From assembly GCA_033026295.1 (NCBI GenBank), contig CM065186.1, forward strand, positions 191,001-255,000: a stretch of 64,000 bases of DNA, in the 5' to 3' direction. Made by a program: the position numbers and the translations under genes. The notes beneath the pieces were generated by a model that ran no database searches, had not been told where the DNA came from, and saw only the letters and a list, made by a program, of their open reading frames with translations. Below are positions 60,901 to 64,000 of this stretch, piece by piece; the first letter of the stretch is position 1, and each line of letters opens with the position of its first letter. Source of the DNA: Channa striata (taxonomy: Eukaryota > Chordata > Actinopteri > Anabantiformes > Channidae).

Positions 60901-63288
60901 TGATTTGAGCAAAAATTTAAATGAATCTATCCTTTTTAATTTGATAAATCACCCAACCATTTCCAAAATATAAATTGTTCATAGCAGCAATTAGGTTGGA
61001 CAGACAAACCGTAAAACAATGGAAAAGTGGTATTATTTATAGCATTCGCATCAAGAGTTTCTGTGTTTTAGTGGCATTAATATTTCATATTTATTTTTAA
61101 AACAATTCAGTTTAAGTAGGTGATTTACAGGTGTAACTATAACAAAACACAAAAAAACAAGTCAAAATATAAATTAGCAGATACTGAAACCTGCTGAATT
61201 AGCAAATTAAAAATATGTGGAATAACAAACTAAACAGCAAACATATCAACTGATTAAAGTGGATATCTTTTATTAATACATAAAAACTCAGGAAAATGTA
61301 TTAACCAGACGTAGTTTTAGGTAATGCTGGATGTAGCTGTAGATCTCATGATCTTTTACTTGGTAATATTTTACTCAAGTACTGAATTAGTACAACTTTG
61401 GTACTGACTCCACTACATTTGTGGATCCGATTTAATTATTGAGTGATTGAATGAATTTATCATGGTGGCCTGCCGCAACATCCCTCTTCCCCAGTGAGGT
61501 TATAAGACATCGTACATGTACATTCACCTGCACGTGCATATATTTTCCTATAGGCTATTAATAACAAATGAATATCAAAGATAGATCATCTTAAAGAATT
61601 TGCATTTGTGGCCATTATTTTTAATATTGCTCATCTCCTGACACAAAAGTGAGCTCCTGTTTTTCAGATAAGACGCCAACTTCAAACAACCGTTTCACAC
61701 ACTGCATCATTCAAGTCTGTTATCTCAGCTTTTTTATCCTTTAACATATTATTTGAAAGTCCTTGTATAACGGGCAATAAAACAAAATTATGCAAATCTT
61801 TTTTTTCCTAAATCCTTACTACTTTGCAGTTTCTTGATACTAATTATAGTTTATTAAATTAGAATTTATTATTAGAAATTAAACATTTGCAAATAAAGCA
61901 TTAATAATCCAACATTTTATTACGTATCATTCTGAAACTAATTTAAAGATTTTTCATAGAAGCAAAATATTAATAGATTAAGTTTTATGGCACCAGTAAG
62001 CCAACATAATTCATACTTTTAGGCCACATCGTCTCCTACAGCGTTTCTGTCATGTCCAGTAGCAAAGCATTAAATTACGTCACATGTTGACTCTGCTGAA
62101 CTGCTTTGTCTCTGCAGTTGTTATCGCACCTGGAAACCTGATGTGTTGATTTTTTTCCTTTTTTAGTTTATGCATCGGTCAGCTTATACCTCCTCGTTCA
62201 GAGGCCGGGGACACTCATTCTGTATGATGACGTCCTGCAGGTGCTGTCTGGGTCACCAGGTAATGTAAACACACAAAGACTTGAAGATGCGTCTCTTAAT
62301 CCTTGTCAGCTCCATTTATTGTTGTCAATTCAAACAGTCATGAGCCACAACAGACAGTTTTACAAAATATACATCTGATAGATGATCGTAGCACTACGTT
62401 GGTCACTCTGGGAGTGATATTCTGTCATCCCTTCTTAAATTAGGCTGTTTCCGGCAGAGTGATTCACACCTCCCCTCTCTCTCTTCAGGCCTCCGTAGTT
62501 TTTACAGCTTAACATTTAGATGACCCTGTGTTATTCGCTGCTGCTGTCACCAAGGCCAAAGCTGTTGGAGAATATGCTCATTTGATTTTATTAATGACAG
62601 ACAGCTCCCCTTATGTAATACGAAGACAAAATGCATGAAATCGTTGTGGAGTGTGACTGTTTGTTTTATTCAGGAGCTCGGAACCAGCCCCTGGTGCAGC
62701 TGCAGAGGAAGTCTCTCCCACTGCCGTCCAACTCCAACTACACGTCACTGTCTGCTGCACTGACAACAGCCAGGAGTCAGTATGAAATCGGTGGTTTCCC
62801 GTTTCTCCTCGGCCAAGAGACCAACAGCTCAGGTCTGATGCAGTTTCAGGAACGATACGATAGACACTGATGAGGCTGTTCTACTTCACGACTCTGTAGT
62901 TTCGTAGCTCCATGTTAAAAATATCACAACAAATGGTTATGCCTGTGTTATGTGGAAGAACTTTAGGTTTTTGCACAGAGCCCTGATCTCAACCCCATTA
63001 GAAATGAAATAGTAGTGTAAATGACTAAAAAAGTCAAGGTGAGGCTTACAGAATTCAACAATGCAGTGAAACGTGTGTGAGTAAAAGTTTGTGTTTTGTC
63101 CTGTTCAGGTGCAGAGACAAGGTGGATTGACTTGACAGCTTTGGCAGTGGTCAGCATTCAGCTTTTTGACAAAAATGGTGGCGAAATCCAGGTCTCAGAT
63201 CCCATCCACATTTCTGTGCCACTGCCGTCCGACACTCGCAACAGGATGTCCACAAGTGTACCTACCTGGCTGTATCAGCCTAAGACTG
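57810..63288 (+). CDS. fam171a2: FAM171-family type I membrane protein, 5' part of gene (fam171a2-like)
   Basis: Five coding exons (57810-57906, 60313-60540, 62167-62259, 62674-62832, 63109-63288) join through phase-1 introns to 252 codons. The start gives a hydrophobic signal peptide (RVLLFVWICALWEALA). The FAM171 extracellular domain follows: QIKVQVFDNS, RAGTWVIITASKRDYVTNSV, LYASVSLYLL, TLILYDDVLQVLSGSPGARN, DPIHISVPLPSD. IKVQV, TNSVPW, LYASVSLYLL and SGSPGAR favour FAM171A2 over A1 and B from remembered family sequences. N-glycosylation sites include NQT, NYT and NSS. The transmembrane helix and long cytosolic tail lie beyond the window. In people, FAM171A2 has been linked to progranulin levels and alpha-synuclein fibril binding. 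The teleost co-orthologue (a or b) cannot be told. Confidence 0.88.
57931..57951 (+). repeat. (CAG)7 trinucleotide repeat in intron 1
   Basis: Seven CAG units, 24 bases inside fam171a2 intron 1. If the intron were retained, the frame would run through it as poly-Ala and stop at TGA shortly after. Confidence 0.95.
58201..60312. other. fam171a2 intron 1, remainder
   Basis: No exon, RNA gene or transposon recognised, apart from a CA microsatellite. A run of G-rich sequence (GGGGGGGTGGGGG) lies near 59408-59420. Confidence 0.55.
59256..59279. repeat. (CA)n microsatellite
   Basis: Twelve uninterrupted CA units after a C run. Confidence 0.95.
60313..60540 (+). CDS. fam171a2: fam171a2 coding exon 2
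   Basis: 228 nt between TTTGTACAG and C|GTAAGT, phase 1 at both ends. Encodes EVQIKVQVFDNSDLSPVADA, a NQT sequon, DGVVRVTFLYRAGTWVIITA and SKRDYVTNSVPWHSSRIP. This is the start of the beta-rich FAM171 ectodomain. Confidence 0.92.
60541..62166. other. fam171a2 intron 2
   Basis: AT-rich, with no feature recognised other than a short ACTCAAGTACTGAATTAGTA stretch near 61373. Typical branch and pyrimidine sequence precedes exon 3. Confidence 0.6.
62167..62259 (+). CDS. fam171a2: fam171a2 coding exon 3
   Basis: 93 nt between CTTTTTTAG and G|GTAATG. Encodes LYASVSLYLLVQRPGTLILY and DDVLQVLSGSP, the most conserved block of the family. Confidence 0.9.
62674..62832 (+). CDS. fam171a2: fam171a2 coding exon 4
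   Basis: 159 nt between TTTATTCAG and G|GTCTGA. Encodes GARNQPLVQLQRKSLPLPSN, a NYT sequon and FPFLLGQETNSS. The donor GTCTGA is weaker than the others in the gene, but phase and homology support it. Confidence 0.88.
63109..63288 (+). CDS. fam171a2: fam171a2 coding exon 5
   Basis: 180 nt between CTGTTCAG and G|GTGAGG. Encodes GAETRWIDLTALAVVSIQLF, EIQVSDPIHISVPLPSDT and VPTWLYQPKT. The next exon, expected to carry the rest of the ectodomain, is not within the remaining 700 bases as far as I can see. Confidence 0.9.
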
Positions 63289-63290
63289 GT

Positions 63291-64000
63291 GAGGAAGACA
63301 TGCATGACGGATGCTCTGAAACAGCGGGGTTGTACAACGGAAATAGAAAGCACTTTCAAAAGAGCATAAATGTTTTCACTTGAAACCTAGTTTGGCTTCT
63401 AAATAGTACAAAATATCAAATGCTGTGAGAGACATGTGTAATTTTTGTAGGAAACTCTTTTTACGATCTTAAGTCCCTATTAAGCTTGTTCAATGACAAC
63501 ACAAGAGCCAACATTCTGCTAAACACCTGGTAAAACATTTCACAACTAACTTAGGTTATTGGCATGAGGTCAGGATCATGATTTGGTATAAAAATAGCAT
63601 TACAGAGAAGCTCAGTCTCATTTAACATCTTGTTTTTGTACTAGTTCTGACTAAAATTAGGTTTCAGAAGGTTACAAGTTGGTTTTAGACAGTGTCCCAA
63701 CACCATGTATAAATTACTCCCAAACCAGGAAATCATCGGCATGAAGACACTCAGCGGAAAAACACTGTAAGCATGTGTAATCAGAAAAATAAGTGACGTA
63801 ATGAACGTTTAATCAATGTTTTAATTATTATGACTCATTCATTTTTATTTGTTTTCATTAGGGATTATTCTCGCAATAGCTTTACTAGATTTTTAGCAAC
63901 TGTTTCACTGAAAAATAGAGATAAAGGCTGTGAAAATTACTAAGGCCAAAAGTGACAATGTTGGTTTTGTCCAAGCAATAGTCCAAACCTTCAATTGGAC
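63291..64000. other. fam171a2 intron 5, partial
   Basis: No exon recognised before the window ends. Confidence 0.55.

Noticed and set aside
1..64000. tRNA, rRNA or CRISPR features
   Set aside because: No B-box-like GGTTCGAATCC with a matching cloverleaf, no rRNA sequence and no regularly spaced direct repeats were seen.

Overview
This is vertebrate genomic DNA, almost certainly from a teleost fish. The signs are intron-split genes with GT..AG junctions, AT-rich intergenic DNA with two CpG-rich promoter islands, and typical fish transposons (L2/CR1-type LINEs, Tc1-like elements with TA target sites, a solo LTR). No bacterial-type gene, operon or CRISPR array is present, and most open frames over 60 codons are chance.

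Two protein-coding genes can be supported, both cut by the window edges. The first is a minus-strand class B GPCR of the corticotropin-releasing factor receptor family, best matched to crhr1. Its first four coding exons lie at 34341-34370, 30319-30406, 27910-27969 and 27411-27536. They encode a signal peptide and most of the cysteine-rich extracellular domain. No further exon was found to the left, so intron 4 appears to run at least 27 kb to the window edge. The second is a plus-strand FAM171-family gene, best matched to fam171a2. Its first five coding exons lie at 57810-57906, 60313-60540, 62167-62259, 62674-62832 and 63109-63288. They encode a signal peptide and the extracellular domain. 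The transmembrane segment and cytosolic tail lie beyond the right edge. All splice phases join consistently in both genes. The genes point away from each other, with about 23 kb between their start codons. Human CRHR1 and FAM171A2 are both on 17q21.31, so this looks like retained synteny.

Layout. 1-27 kb: the distal part of crhr1 intron 4 (or beyond), dominated by transposons. A minus-strand L2-type LINE (about 5.9-11.3 kb) is split by a plus-strand L2-type LINE (6.6-10.4 kb). Next come a 389-bp internally deleted Tc1 derivative (11.4 kb) and a near-full-length but decayed Tc1 element (12.0-13.6 kb). From 17 to 23 kb there is a degenerate T/G-rich minisatellite family inside a duplicated block, followed by another LINE reverse-transcriptase relic (24.8-25.3 kb). 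27.4-34.9 kb: crhr1 5' exons and CpG island. 35-57 kb: intergenic, with a 5'-truncated L2 copy (41.4 kb), a 75-bp tandem repeat (44.9 kb), a 601-bp solo LTR with a 5-bp target duplication (45.5 kb), a possible hAT end, a 48-bp sequence repeated perfectly in inverted orientation at 47.3 and 51.8 kb, and several common fish repeats. 57.5-64 kb: fam171a2 CpG island, a leader with nested upstream ORFs, and five exons.

I found no convincing wholly new system. The best items for follow-up are the in-frame 60-nt exon in the crhr1 ectodomain, the stacked uORFs ahead of fam171a2, the nested LINEs, the solo LTR, the 48-bp inverted pair and the 75-bp palindromic tandem repeat.
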